Of a stretch of DNA of 5,832 nucleotides, positions 5,817 to 5,832 are shown piece by piece. The notes beneath the pieces were generated by a model. The model was given only the letters and a program-made list of their open reading frames with translations, was not told the DNA's origin and did no database searches. This stretch comes from Solirubrobacterales bacterium (GTDB lineage Bacteria; Actinomycetota; Thermoleophilia; Solirubrobacterales; 70-9). The stretch is taken from positions 1-5,832 of the forward strand of contig JASLJO010000055.1 in the NCBI GenBank assembly GCA_030152505.1, given 5' to 3'. A program made the position numbers and the translations under genes. Numbering within the stretch: the first letter of the stretch is position 1; the number at the start of each line of letters is the position of its first letter.

Positions 5817-5832
5817 TCAGTCCGTCCCCTCC

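Noticed and set aside
1..5832. CRISPR arrays, tRNA or rRNA genes, insertion-sequence ends or long direct repeats.
   Set aside because: No regularly spaced repeats, tRNA-like cloverleaf, rRNA sequence, transposase or terminal inverted repeats could be seen; the window is almost entirely accounted for by six genes.

Overview
The window is GC-rich bacterial DNA with dense coding, high-GC codon use, GTG and TTG starts, and gene gaps of 65 bp or less except at one divergent promoter region. A probable F420-dependent luciferase-like oxidoreductase and an ergothioneine (egtB-egtD) pair point to an actinobacterium. A Thermoleophilia/Solirubrobacterales-type soil lineage is a plausible guess, but this is inference and no rRNA or other marker is present to settle it.

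Layout, left to right. (1) Positions 1-341, plus strand: the C-terminal end of a luciferase-like (LLM class) oxidoreductase cut by the window edge. (2) Positions 338-1624, minus strand: a full-length HipA-family kinase whose stop codon overlaps the stop of gene 1 within a single CTAG. No HipB-type antitoxin is next to it, and the serine that E. coli HipA autophosphorylates is replaced by alanine. (3) Positions 1670-2659, minus: EgtD, histidine trimethylase. (4) Positions 2656-3771, minus: EgtB, the iron-dependent sulfoxide synthase, coupled to egtD through an ATGA overlap. (5) Positions 3837-4901, minus: a purple-acid-phosphatase-type metallophosphoesterase with all seven metal ligands but no visible signal peptide. 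(6) Positions 4902-5045: a 144-bp divergent intergenic region that is AT-richer than its surroundings and carries an imperfect inverted repeat and a plausible minus-strand promoter. (7) Positions 5046-5816, plus: a short-chain dehydrogenase very similar to the HSD17B10 / 3-hydroxyacyl-CoA dehydrogenase type 2 family.

Genes 5, 4, 3 and 2 all read leftward with junctions of 65 bp, a 4-bp overlap and 45 bp. They could form one transcript: phosphoesterase - egtB - egtD - hipA. EgtD makes hercynine from histidine and EgtB adds the sulfur donor to give the sulfoxide intermediate of ergothioneine. The other usual steps (egtA, egtC, egtE) are not in the window. The phosphoesterase and the HipA-like kinase have no known role in that pathway, so their link is positional only. 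The dehydrogenase and the truncated oxidoreductase appear to belong to separate transcription units.

I saw no tRNA, rRNA, CRISPR array, insertion sequence or convincing terminator. The most notable points are the orphan HipA with altered key residues and its position downstream of a thiol-biosynthesis pair. I did not find clear evidence of a wholly new system.
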